Part shown: positions 25,501-36,800 of the stretch, piece by piece | Layout of the letters: each line of letters begins with the position of its first letter | Position numbering within the stretch: position 1 is the stretch's first letter | Assembly (NCBI GenBank): GCA_002914805.1 | Contig: JXTB01000181.1 | Span: 206,336 to 270,335 of the forward strand | DNA: 64,000 nt | Direction of reading: 5' to 3' | Source of the DNA: Parasponia andersonii | Taxonomy: Eukaryota; Streptophyta; Magnoliopsida; Rosales; Cannabaceae | Made by a program: the position numbers and the translations under genes | The notes under the pieces: model-generated | What the model was told of the DNA's origin: nothing | Database searches by the model: none | What the model saw: the letters and a program-made list of their open reading frames with translations, nothing else

Positions 25501-25985
25501 GATATGGTTTCAAGTTTAAAACAAGTGAGGACGTTGTCTTTGCCGCGAAGTGGCATCACAGAACTACCGAGCGAGATCGGTACGCTGATTCACTTGCGGT
25601 ATCTCAACTTATCTCATAATGTAGTTCTGAAGGAATTGCCATATTTTTCTTGTGTGATTTACGTTAACTTCAAGATTGAATCACTGCACTAGACTGCAAA
25701 GGGTACCACCTGAAGGAATGAAGAAACTTGTCAACTTGTTGCATCGGCATTGAAGGTCGTACATTGTTGACTCAATTGCCAAAGGCCATTCAGAGCTTAA
25801 CTCGCCTTCGGCTTCTTGATATATTTGTTGTAGCTTATGATGATCACCTCGTGAATAATCGAGTCACGACTCTCGCGAGTTTGAATGAGCTGAAACTTCT
25901 TCGAGTGTGTCTCCTTATACATTGCATCATCGGAAATGATGAAGATATAAGCGATGCTGAGAAAGCAAAGCTCAAGGATGAAAAG
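22595..25985 (+). pseudogene. CC-NBS-LRR (RGA-type) resistance gene relic, 5' part
   Basis: This is the host's own NLR family of intracellular immune receptors, now non-functional. 22595-22924 encodes an Rx-type coiled-coil domain (with DVYYALESLLDEW); the expected start ATG reads TTG and an in-frame stop lies just upstream. After a frame change, a linker follows (VTNLYGRDDQEKDKVI, about 23010-23060). The P-loop begins at IIPIVGTVGI (about 23092) and is split by the insertion at 23131-24598. It resumes as TLAQLIFDDEEIKTHYHRR (about 24605), then the RNBS-A region, kinase 2 LVLDDVWNED (about 24813) and RNBS-B GSGILVTTQKERVA (about 24893). The end of NB-ARC is short and broken, then LRRs follow (for example LRYLNLSHN, about 25596). 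Several stops and frame changes are present. The reading stops at the copia insertion at 25986. Confidence 0.88.
23131..24598. mobile_element. 1.47-kb insertion in the NLR P-loop, unclassified
   Basis: The NLR reading breaks at 23130 (GGTAAACTA) and resumes at 24601 (CTACTCTTGCCC), exactly between the Gly-Lys and Thr-Leu-Ala of the P-loop. Flanks AACTA (23126-23130) and ATCTA (24599-24603) look like a decayed target-site duplication. Inside, a segment of about 130 bp is present twice (about 23750-23880 and 23937-24055), with shorter echoes to 24190, and a MITE-like inverted pair (about 23268-23406). It starts with TG but does not end with CA. An intron is unlikely because no AG acceptor lies at the right place. 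Confidence 0.6.
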
Positions 25986-26349
25986 TGTTGGAAATAAGAG
26001 ATTTTTAAGGCTAGAAAGGCTAAAGAAAAAATTAGAAAGAATTTTGGTGAAAGAGAAGAACTTGTATTATTACTTGAATTGTTTCTCTTTTGCTTTATAC
26101 AAAATGGAGAGAGGAGCACTCTATTTATACTACTCCAAAGATGATTCTAGATGCTCCATTTAACCTCCACCACCTAATTAATTATACAAAATACAAGAGT
26201 AATTTAGCAAATACAAAAATACTCTAGAAACTTGGATGTTAAACTATGGGCTATTAGACACACACACTAAAATAAGCCCAACTCACAACACAAGTCCAAA
26301 TAACTATACTATGGCCTAATGGGTCACAAAAAAATGTTTATTTCTAACA
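25986..26349 (-). repeat. 3' LTR of the outer copia element
   Basis: It runs TGTTGGAAATAAG to TTTCTAACA on the plus strand and is paired with 33170-33533. It directly adjoins the AAAAG duplication on the left and the polypurine tract on the right. Confidence 0.93.
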
Positions 26350-29149
26350 CCCCCCTTAAACTTGATTTGTGACACCTAGTAAATTTCTTAACTTAAGAAA
26401 ATCTTCATGTTTGAGTGGTTTGGTGAAAATATTTGCCACTTGGTCTTGAGTCTTCACATACTTCAGTTGCACATCCTTTCTTGCAACACATTCCCCTATA
26501 TAATGGTAGCGGATATCGATATGCTTACTTCTATCATAGAAGAGGGATTCTTTGCTAAAACAATTACTGATTTATTGTCAATATAGATCTCAGTGGGTTC
26601 ATTCTGCAGAATACATAATTTCTTCAACAAATTTCTTAACCAAATCGCATGACAGACACATGATGTAGCTGCAACATACTATGCTTCACAACTTGAAAGG
26701 GTGATGATTGGTTGCTTCTTAGACATCCATGTGAAAGCAGTATCTCCTATGAAGAATATAAAACTACTTGTACTCTTTCGATAATCTAAGCCTCCACTCC
26801 AATCACTGTCACTATAACCCACAAGATTATAGTTATTAAATGATGAATATCGTAAGCCAAAGTTAGTTGTACCTTTAATATATCGAATGATTCTTTTAGC
26901 AACTTTCAAGTGAGTGATTATTGGAGATTCTATGTAACNATCTTAGAAGTACTTGTCGATGTGGCTATTCCATGCTCTTGGTGCTTGTTTTAACCCATAA
27001 AGGGCCTTTTTCAACTTTAGGACCTTATCTTCTTATCCCTTAATCTCATACCCAGATGGTTGTTTTATATAGACTTCCTCTTCAAGGACTCCATTTAAGA
27101 AAGCAGACTTGACATCTATTTGATGAATTTTTCATTTATTTTGAGCTGCCAATGAGATAATCAATCGTACCATTTCTAGATGGGCAACAGGAGCAAATAC
27201 CTCATCATAGTCTATGCTGGGTCTTTGATTGTATCCCTTCGCGACCAATCTTGCCTTATATCTCTCCACTTTTCCTTTAACATTCTTTTTAGCCTTGTAA
27301 ATCCATTTCACGCCGATTGCTTTGTGCTCTTTTGGAAGCGTAGCAAGCTCTCATATATCATTCTTTATGATCGCTTTTATTTCTTCATCCATTGCATCTC
27401 ACCATTTTTTACTTTGTGTAGCTTTATCAAAGCTTAATGGTTTACAATCAGCAAGAAGATAAAAGAGAGTCAGGTCATTTTGATTCTCAGTCACCTCATA
27501 TATCTTTTGTAAGCTCCTTAATCTTAGTATCCTTTCACTTGAACTATTACTTGAAGACGATCCTAGTATTGTTTCTTGATGCTTGCTATTGGTGAAGTAG
27601 GTGGGGTAATAGGCTCTTGCAATTCTTCTCTTACTTATTCCATTCTTTGTTGCTCGCTTTCTTCTTCAATGTATAGTAGGAAGTCATAATTTTCCTCTTG
27701 TGTGTGCCATTCCTAGGTGCTTTCTTCGTCAAACTCCACATCGCGACTAATAATAGTCTTGCCATTGCTTGGATTATAGAGCTTGTAGCCTTTTGAGTTA
27801 AAGTCATAGCCGATGAAGACAAACTTTTCACTTTTATCGTCGATCTTGATTCTCTTTTCATCAGGCACGTGAGCATAAGCTATGCTTCCAAGCACTTTTA
27901 GGTGAGAGATTCCAGGCTTTCTTCTGCTCCAAGCTTCTTGTGGCGTCTTTCCCCATACACTTCTTGTTAGAGAGCGATTTGACAGGTAAACTGCACAAGC
28001 TACAGCTTCAGCCCAAACTCCTTTGGCATTCCTTTGCTCTTGAGCATGCTTCTGGCTATGTCTAAGATTATTCTATTCTTCCTTTCTACGACACCATTCT
28101 GTTGGGGAGATCTTGGTACTGTTAAAAGATAGCGGATGCCATTGTCTTCACAATACTTCTAAAACTTGTGGGATATGAATTCTCTTTCTCTATCAGATCT
28201 CATTGCCTTGGTACTTCGACCACTTTCCTTTTCAACAAGTACCTTGAACTTCTTGAATTTTTCGAACACTTTTGATTTCTCCTTCAAGAAATATACCTAG
28301 GTCTTTCTTGAAAAATCATCGATAACGAGGAGAAAGTAGTTACTCTAACCAAAAGAACTTGGTCTTATTAGACCACACACGTCAATATGTATGAGCTCAA
28401 GCAGTATATGGGCTCGGGAACTCGATTCTCTTGGAAAGCTTCTTCTGAATTACTTTCCCAATAAGCATCTTTCACATAATTGGTCGGGTTGACTGATAAA
28501 AGGTAGATCTCGAACCATCTCCTTCTTTGCTAGTAATTCTAGACTGCCAAAATTGAGATGTCTATATCTTAGGTGCCAAAGCCATGATGAATCTTTGTAG
28601 CAAGCCTTTAGACATTTTGCTACGACATTTTGAATATGTAATAAGAACATTCTATTTCTTGTCATTGGTACTTTGGTGATTTACTTGTTTCTATTGTCTC
28701 TTAAAGAAAGACTATTTTCTCTCATATGAATATCATAGCCTTTCTCTAAGAGTTGGCCAAAACTTAAGATATTACTCTTCATGTTAGGCACGTAGTAAAC
28801 GTTTGGAATAAACTGATGTTCTCCATTTCTCAAAAGTATAATAATTTTACCTTTGCCCTTTACTGGTACCTTGGAATTATCTCAAAATGAAATATTCCCA
28901 GTCACCGACTTATCAAGCTCTACGAACATATCTCTTCTTCCACACATATGATTACTTGCTCCGCTATCAAGATACCATATATTTTCTTGGTACTCATTGG
29001 TCTCCTTGCATGCTAACAACACATCTTCCTCTTGTCTTTTATCTTTGGCATAGTTGGCTCTTTCTTGCACCTTCTTTGGAGCTCTACATTCGTAAGCTAA
29101 TGACCATATCTCTGATAGTTATGACACTTGATTTGGGACTTGTCATACC

Positions 29150-31880
29150 TGTTGTCCCAAGAATAGCTAACCCAAGAGGGGGGGTGAATTTGGTTTTTAA
29201 GACTTTTACAAACTTTTTAATTAAAGTAATAAGGTTGAGTAAATAATGAATAGGACAAGTAAAAATAGCAAATAAATAAGCACAATATCAAAGTAAATAA
29301 ATTAAAGAGATAGGGATAGAGAGATACAAATGCTATTTTTACGAGATTCGACAAACACGACGGTTTGCTTACGTCCTCGGCTCTTCGCAACTTGCTTAGA
29401 GCTTTCCACTATCGGATCAAAATTATGGGCTTCACCGACCCCTTATACAATCCAGAGTGATTTCTTCTTAGGCACACCAACACTTTTACAATAGTCTTGA
29501 ATTCGGCTCTATTACACCTAACCACAGATTATTTAGAATCCAGTGTCAACCTCACCTATACCGGGTTATTTATGAGTCCAGTGCCAACCTCACCTCTTAA
29601 TAATATTTTTACGAAAATACAAGTGAACACTCACTCAAAGAATCACCTTTCAAAGAAATAATACAGTATAAGCTTTGGTGATTTAAGAACAACGCACAAA
29701 TGATGTTCTAGGAATAGTTCAAATAGATTTGAAAGTTATTGTTGAGTAAAAGAGAGTTTTTGCACTTAGAAATTGATTGGGTATCAATATAGGTTCGTAT
29801 TTTCTCTTTTTAAGTCATCAAACTTGGCCCTATTTAAAGGCATCTTCAAAAACTAGCCGTTTTTGACCGTTGGTATCTTGTTCAAGAACTTTGGTCGACC
29901 AGAAATATTTTTGGTCGATCAAAAAACTAGCCATTGGAGTCCTAAATGCCAATTCAGCTCCAACGACCATTTTTGGTCTTCATTTTGGTCGACCAGGCTC
30001 AGTCAGAAACAAAGGATTTTTTGTTTCTTTGAACTAATTTAGTCATTTTTAAAACTTCATTTTTTCAAAAGATTTTTAACTTTAAGAAAATGTACTTTTG
30101 AGAATATTTGGGCTAGATCAGAAGTGATATTTATTTTCAAACAAGCAATGGATTTAAAGTTTAGCTAATTCTTTGAAAATCTGTTTGAAAAATCATTTGA
30201 AAGATTTTTGGGCCATATCAAAGAGAATATTTTGTGCAATGCAATAAATCAAGTACAAGACAACGAAATAAATTTTAACCTATTTAGACTTGGTCTCAAA
30301 TATTGATTCTTCACATTTGTCTTCATCCTTCGAAGTTTATCAATGATGCTCTATTCTTGAGAACTTCATTTCCTAAGTTTTATCAATTTCTTTTTCAACT
30401 TCATAACTACAAACTCAAGCCAATTATTAGTAACTAAATCACATATTTTTTATTATCAAAATAAGATAAGATTGAAAGCCGTATAGGTCAACAATCTCCC
30501 CCTTTTTGATGATGACAAACATTGATTTTTGAGATAAAAATAATGATACAATTTAATTAGCATACATGACCTTATCATTATTTTTAGAAACTCCCCCTCA
30601 ACATATACAAGGAAAATTAAAAAAATCTCCCCCTTTTTAACTCAATAAATGCATACAAAAATCATGAATATATTTTCTCCCCCTTTGTAATCAGCAAAAA
30701 GAATTGAAAGCACCAAGAATTGAAATACTATACATAAATCTCATAAGCATGGTGAAAATAATAGATCACAATCGAAGATAGATATAAGTCTCACACAAGG
30801 TTCCATCATCCATAATAAGAAGACATACAAATAGAGTTTAAAAGGAGAAAGGATGAAATATTAAAGAAATTAGAGTGAAAACTCATAAAAATCAAGATTA
30901 GAAGTAAAGAGGATAAAGAGATAGGGTTTTCGTTCAAGGGATAAGAGTTTCGAGTAAGAAGGATGAGAGAAAACACAGAGAAAAGACCAAAGAAACTGTC
31001 TCGGGTTGATTTAAAAAAAAAAGGGTGACGAGCAGTTTTGGTCGACCAAAATCTGAAAAACAGCAAAACAGTACAGCTTTACATTTCTAAAGCAATCATC
31101 AGTTTTGGTCGACCAAGTTTGGTTGACCAAAATCTGAAAAGTTTTAGATTTGGCGAAAACACTCAAAAAATACATATTTTTAAAGAATCAATTGAGAGTT
31201 TCAGATTTGGTCAAATAAAATAAGATAGAATAAAGACTAAAAAAATAGACAAAGTAAAATTAAGAAATTTTATCAAAATCGAGCATGCCAAGTTCTCTTC
31301 TAATTATACAAAATCGTTCTTCACCAAGAGGTTTTGTAAAAATGTCCTCTAATTGTTTTTCAGTGGAGACAAATTCAAGAGAAACATCACCTTTTTTTAT
31401 GTGATCACAAAGGAAATGGTGTCTTATATCAATACGCTTAGCTCGTGAATGCAAAATAGAATTTTTAGATAAGCTTATAGCACTAGTATTATCATATTTA
31501 ATAGGCACATATGCAAATTTCATGCCAAAATCTAAAAGAGTTTGTTTCATCCAAAGAATTTGAAGATTCGTTTGAAAAATCATTTGAAAGATTTTTGAGC
31601 CATATCAAAGAGAATATTTTGTGCAATGCAATAAATCAAGTACAAGACTAGGAAATAAATTTTAACCTATTTAGACTTAATCTTGAATATTGATTCTTCA
31701 CATTCATCTTCACCTTTCGAGGTTTATCAATGATGCTCTATTTTTGAGAACTTCATTTCTTGAGTTTTATCAATCTCTTTTTCAACTTCATAACTATAAA
31801 CTCAAGCCAATTATTAGTAACTAAATCACATGTTTGTTATGATCAAAATAAGATAAGATTGAAAGCTGCATAGGTCAACA
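29150..31880 (-). mobile_element. Nested Ty1/copia remnant inside the outer copia element
   Basis: A second copia element lies in the same orientation as its host. It has a full 3' LTR (29150-30493, 1344 bp), a polypurine tract (AAAAAGGGGGAGAT on the minus strand, 30494-30507), the tail of RNase H with a recognisable copia C-terminus (about 31260-31560), and a partial 5' LTR reaching 31880. The flanks ATACC (29145-29149) and ATGCC (31881-31885) are a near-perfect target-site duplication. Most of the internal region is absent and the element is broken. It inserted in the zinc-knuckle part of the outer gag, so it is younger than the outer element. The palindrome TTGGTCGACCAA recurs several times in its LTR and 3' internal part. 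Confidence 0.88.
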
Positions 31881-33169
31881 ATGCCAACGCTGTGGGTTAC
31901 CTCTTCAATGTCCTCTTGTCAAACTTTCTCGTCTATCTTCATTTTCATAATTGTTATTGAAGCATCCTCTTCCATGTCCACGATCTCTTCCTTGGCCACG
32001 ACCTCTTCCACGTCCTCTTCCTTTGCCGGAATCTTCTTCTTTCTCTTGGAGTTCAGTCTTAAGGAGCTGCTCGTTGAAATTTTGCATCTTCTTTTTCTTT
32101 TCTTCGTGGGCTTGCAAGGAACCTAAGAGTTGTTCTATCATCATGGCTCCTAAGTCTTTGGTTTCTTCAATGACAGTAACAATATTCTTGAATTTTGGAT
32201 CTAAAGATCGAAGAATCTTTTCCATGATCGTAATATTTTCTAGTTTCTTACCATTTCTCTTCATTTGATTGAAAATAGTTAGAACTCTTGAAAAGTAGTC
32301 AGAAACTGACTCAGTCTCTGTCATATATAATAAATCAAACTCTCCTCTTAGAGTTTGAAGGCAGATCTTTTTGACCTTTTCTTCTCCCTTGTATGAAATT
32401 TGAAGTTTCTCCCATACTTTCTTAGCAGAGGTTGCACTTGAGATTTTCTCAAATGCGTCGTCGTCTAAGGCCTAGTAGATGAGGAAGAGAGCTTTTTTGT
32501 CTCTCTTTCTTGAATCTTTTAAACTATCCTTCTGTGTTGAAGATAGTGTTACCTCATCTCTTGGCTCTTCGTAGCCTTTCTCTACTACTTCTCAAATATA
32601 ATATGCTCCAAGGAGGACTTTCATTTTGATAGTCCAATTATCAAAGTTATTGCCTTGAAGTGGTAGAACTTGAAGAGATACTAAACTGCCAGTAGTCATA
32701 ACTCTTAACAGAGTGAGATTTTGGAAATTTCAACTACATAGATAGATCAAGAATATCGAAAAACCTTAAGACTGACTTGTGTATCGACTTGGTCAAAGTC
32801 AACACTCAGTCAACGGTCAACAGGTAGGTCAACGACGCGGTCAAACGGCTCTGATGGCTTAGTCAACAACTCTGACAGCTCAGTCAAACGGCTCTGACTC
32901 AGCTTAACTCAGTGAGTTGACTCAGTTTGTGGCAGCAAATTTCTGATGACTCGTTCAAACTCGTTCGGACTCTGATTGGGCTAATCCTGGCGACAGCATG
33001 CTCTCTCATCGAGCTCTTCGATTTGATATGTAATAGTAGTATGTTTGGAACAAATGGCTAACTCTCAATCTCAAGAATTCTTTTCTGATGTAGAAGATCA
33101 GTCAAAGTTGCAATCACAGAGCATACTTAGAATTTCAAGAGAATTCACAACCTTACTCTGATACCACTT

Positions 33170-33533
33170 TGTTGGAAATAAGAGGTTTTTAAGGCTAGAA
33201 AGGCTAAGGAAGAAACTAGAGAGAATTTTAGTAGAAGAGAAGAACTTGTATTATTACTTAAATTGTTTCTCTTTTGCTTGATACAAAATGGTGGGAGGAG
33301 CACTCTATTTATACTTCTCCAAAGATGATTCTAGATACTCTATATAACCTTTACCACCTAATTAATTATACAAAATATAAGAGTAATCTAGCAAATACAA
33401 GAATACTCTAGAAACTTAGATGTTAAACTATGTGTTATTAGATACACATACCAAAATAAGCCCAACTCACAACACAAGTCCAAATAACTATACTATGACC
33501 CAATGAGTCACAAAAAAAGGTTTATTTCTAACA
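33170..33533 (-). repeat. 5' LTR of the outer copia element
   Basis: It matches 25986-26349 over its full 364-bp length with about 31 differences. The primer-binding site lies just to its left on the plus strand, and the AAAAG duplication follows it on the right. Confidence 0.93.
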
Positions 33534-34179
33534 AAAAGTACCTTGTTGATTTGAAGCTACAAATTTTCGCAAGCCAATGTGCGGCGGAGAACAGAAGTTG
33601 AATTGCAAATACTATTAGAGAGGTTCGAACCGCCACAAGACTTGATGGCTTTAGAAATTGAAGAATACTGGGGATCCAAGTTTCCCAATTGGATGGTTTC
33701 GCTACTTCATCTGAAAAGCCTTTCTCTGATTCGCTGTCAGAACTGTGAATTTCTACCACCTCTTGAAAATTTGCCAAGCCATGAATCGCTCCATATAGAA
33801 GACATGAGCAAAGTTGAAAGAGTTGGCCTTGAGTTTTTGTGCAGTGACACATCTTCGATACAAAGCCGCTTAGTTATCATTCTCGAAGCTGAAAGAAGTT
33901 TCCTTGAAGGGCTTGTTCAGGAGGAAAGAGTGGTCGGGATTAAGCTCAGTCTCGTCGAAAGAAGGAGATGAGCACAGTAAATATGTAATAATGCCAAGTC
34001 TTGTTTTCTTAGAAATTTCTTGCTGTGAGAGCCTAAAAGCTCTTCCTGGCTTCATGAAAACGATACAATTTAAGACTTTGAGCATTCGTAACTGTCCAAT
34101 TCTTGAGAAACGTTGCAGAGATGGGGAGGACTGGCTCAAGATCTCTCACATCCCATACACCGTGATTTATCACCGTTAG
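33534..34179 (+). pseudogene. CC-NBS-LRR resistance gene relic, 3' LRR part
   Basis: This continues the NLR beyond the copia element: the host reading resumes at the second AAAAG copy (KYLVDLKLQ-like). LRR-type text follows (MALEIEEYWGSKFPNWM, LLHLKSLSLIRCQNC, about 33640-33750) in the RGA style. The end carries the typical C-terminus IRNCPILEKRC...GEDWLKISHIP (about 34084-34155) with a stop near 34179. There are at least two frame changes and one stop, so this part was decaying independently of the insertion. No sister NLR gene lies in the window. Confidence 0.87.
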
Positions 34180-36408
34180 ACCAAAATTTATCAGTACTGA
34201 AGCAGCAGTAGCTGATGACGAGTAAGTGCATCGATGTGGAATTCTTTTGGTTTTCATTTTACCAAATTCACAACTTTTTCGAAGATTTTTTTTTTTTTAT
34301 GGACAAAAATAATAGCCAGCTGATATCAAAACTACTACCAAAGTGTTGTGGATTTATTTGTATCCTATGTATTGACTCTTGACATTGTTCGTTCTTGTGT
34401 CACTCATAATTCCGGACTGATATTTTGAGAACTTTTTGCATGACAATTATTTTGTTACAAAATTCTGCTGTAGTGTATTCGACATAGGCGAGAACTACTA
34501 GGGTCTTCGTGAAGATGTTGAAACTAGGTTCAGCCTTGACGAACATTTGTGGTAAGATTTCTTGCAAAACAGTTGCTTTACAAAAATTAGTATTGTTATT
34601 ATTTTATATAGGTTCTATTTTGGCTGAATTTTCTCATTGCTATACAAATTGTCACGCTAGTACTTATGGCCTACTCTTCTTATTCATCTATAATGGCATA
34701 CCATCCCTGTAAAGTACTTATGTTTCATTTTTGCAATTTCAAATCATATTGTTTGATTGGGCCACTCAATTTATCAAGAAATTAAGTATGAATCATGCAT
34801 GCTGAAACCAACGTCCCTGCATATAATTGGCCTAGTGAAGTGCTGCCAGTATGAATTGTCCATTGATATCGAAGTTTCTTTTGTTCCTTTTAGTAATTCT
34901 CATTTTAGCTTAGCTTATCCCATCCTGCCTTGATGGTCACAGTACTGACCTAGAATTATTATTCCTATTTTGAATGAATGAATGCTCCTCCATAGGGGTG
35001 CTCATTGGTTGAATGCTTCTTCTAAGGAAGACATCCACCTTCAAAGAATTCTGGATCCACTTCCTTAAATGAAGCTTATTACCTAACCAATTAAATGGCT
35101 TACCTCAAGGTAATATCAGAACCAGACTTATAAGCAAATCCCACGAAAAATATTCGGGTTTATGAAAGACCAAATTTATCACCCTTAGAACCTAAAAAAT
35201 TTCAACCTAACAAAGATATTAACTAATCTGAGGCTGAAAATCTTGAAACAAACCAATCAATAAAAGAGTAAACATCTAAAGAGACAATATTTACACCGAA
35301 AGCAACAGCCACCCAATTCTAAACTTCTTTAGCTAACTAGAAGAGTGAATGAACAAACAAATGGAAGAAAATGTTGGAACATAAAACCAACATCTAGAGG
35401 CAAACTGAAAATCACAAGGTTGAAGCTTATCCTAAGTAGGAAATCTGACCATGAAATAGCCTCAAAACCAAATAAAGATCTGCTGGGAGGAATAAAAAAG
35501 GTTTCAAAAGGACCTTGTCCCTATTAACATGAGAAAAATGTGGTCATGTTACCTTATGGTCTTCGTAATCGGACTCCAACAGCCATATGTTAGCAGAGCT
35601 TGAAAGAATCAGGCTGAGTCCATTCACCATCCGCAATAGAATTATAAACACAACAACTTAAAGGAAGGAACGTATATATACCAAGGGGAATACGAATCTC
35701 CTCGGCAACAACAACAACACCAGCACAATTATAATTCCAAAAATAGAGGAATGATAGCCAATAATCCAGTGAGACTATGCATCAAAACACTAAAAGACCT
35801 GCTATTTGTATTACAGAACTATTTCCTTAATATTTTACTTAATCTGCTCTAGTCACTCTTTTGACATTCAAATACATTTTGTGTATTTTCAGGTGCGCTA
35901 ACTCAAGAACACGAGCACGCTAGTGAGGCCGTGATTCAGTCATTTCCTAGCTATTTTTCTCATATTGAGTTTTAATACGTATGATAAGTACTTATTTTTA
36001 TCTATTCTTCTTTGAGAATTTTTGACTCTATTAAGCTTCCAAAAATATGTTATTTGGAGAAGTATTCCTGTTGCTATTAATTGGTACCTAATGTGTAATT
36101 ATTTATGGACTTCATAGTACTACTTGCATTGTGAAACCATGTTTGGGTTAGTATTTCCGGTGTTGTTTATTAGTATTTGGGAAAAATGGAATAAATGGCT
36201 TGGTTGTCATTAAGATAAATACGCACTAGGTGGTGTTTCACTCAATATATTGTTCATGCTTCCCTTTCCGGGGTCGTTGATGAAACTCTGCGCTGGCGGG
36301 GACTGTGAAATTACAAAACTAGTAGCGGGAGTCTTCACATTGTTTGGTTATGAATTGTCAGAGCTTAATTTATCTCGGCAACTTGAAATATGTTTGTTTT
36401 GTATCTAA
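34180..36408. other. Intergenic region downstream of the NLR relic
   Basis: No coding exons, RNA genes or clear repeat boundaries could be supported. The region is AT-rich and may include the former 3' UTR of the NLR at its left end. Confidence 0.5.
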
Positions 36409-36797
36409 GGCTATGTTTGGTCGGAGGGAGAAAAGAAAGGAAAGAAGGAGATCTATATTACCTAAGGAAGAGAAATGAGAGAGGAAGGAGAGTACTATTC
36501 CCTTATTGTATTTGGTACGAGAAGAAAGAGAGAAGACCAAAATCCTCTCTATTGTTTGGTAAGAGAAAGATTATAGTTAAAATAACCACTCTATCACTTA
36601 ATTGGACATCTCTCACCCAAAATCTCTTTAATTTTGAAGGAATTAAAAATTAGCTAAAATTGATGATTTGAAATCCCTTTTCTTATCTCTCCCCTCCTAA
36701 AATCTCTCATAGTAAATAACTATCATATCCCAAATCCATCCAATAATCTTCTCACCCCTATCAGTTTTTTCCCTTCTCTCTCCTACCAAATATATTG
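36409..36797. mobile_element. MITE, PIF/Harbinger (Tourist-like)
   Basis: This 389-bp element has inverted ends: left GGCTATGTTTGGTCGGAGGG, right (complement) CAATATATTTGGTAGGAGAG, with similarity continuing for about 34 bp. It is flanked by TAA on both sides (36406-36408 and 36798-36800), the 3-bp duplication typical of Harbinger-type MITEs. It contains no coding capacity and is rich in GA/CT runs. Confidence 0.72.
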
Positions 36798-36800
36798 TAA

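Larger units (their letters stand above)
25986..33533 (-). mobile_element. Ty1/copia LTR-retrotransposon fossil inside the NLR LRR region
   Basis: A copia element on the minus strand with both LTRs (364 bp each, 25986-26349 and 33170-33533) and a perfect AAAAG target-site duplication (25981-25985 and 33534-33538). Parts in its own order: 5' LTR (33170-33533), primer-binding site complementary to initiator-Met tRNA (TGGTATCAGAG, about 33156-33166), UBN2-type gag (about 32690-31905), zinc knuckle (about 29149-29080), protease (about 28990-28880), GAG-pre-integrase (about 28700-28450), integrase, reverse transcriptase, RNase H (to about 26640) and polypurine tract (26350-26363). It is broken, with many interruptions, and holds a second copia remnant (29150-31880). 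By eye the LTRs differ at about 31 of 364 positions, mostly transitions, which implies an insertion several million years old under usual plant rates. Confidence 0.93.
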
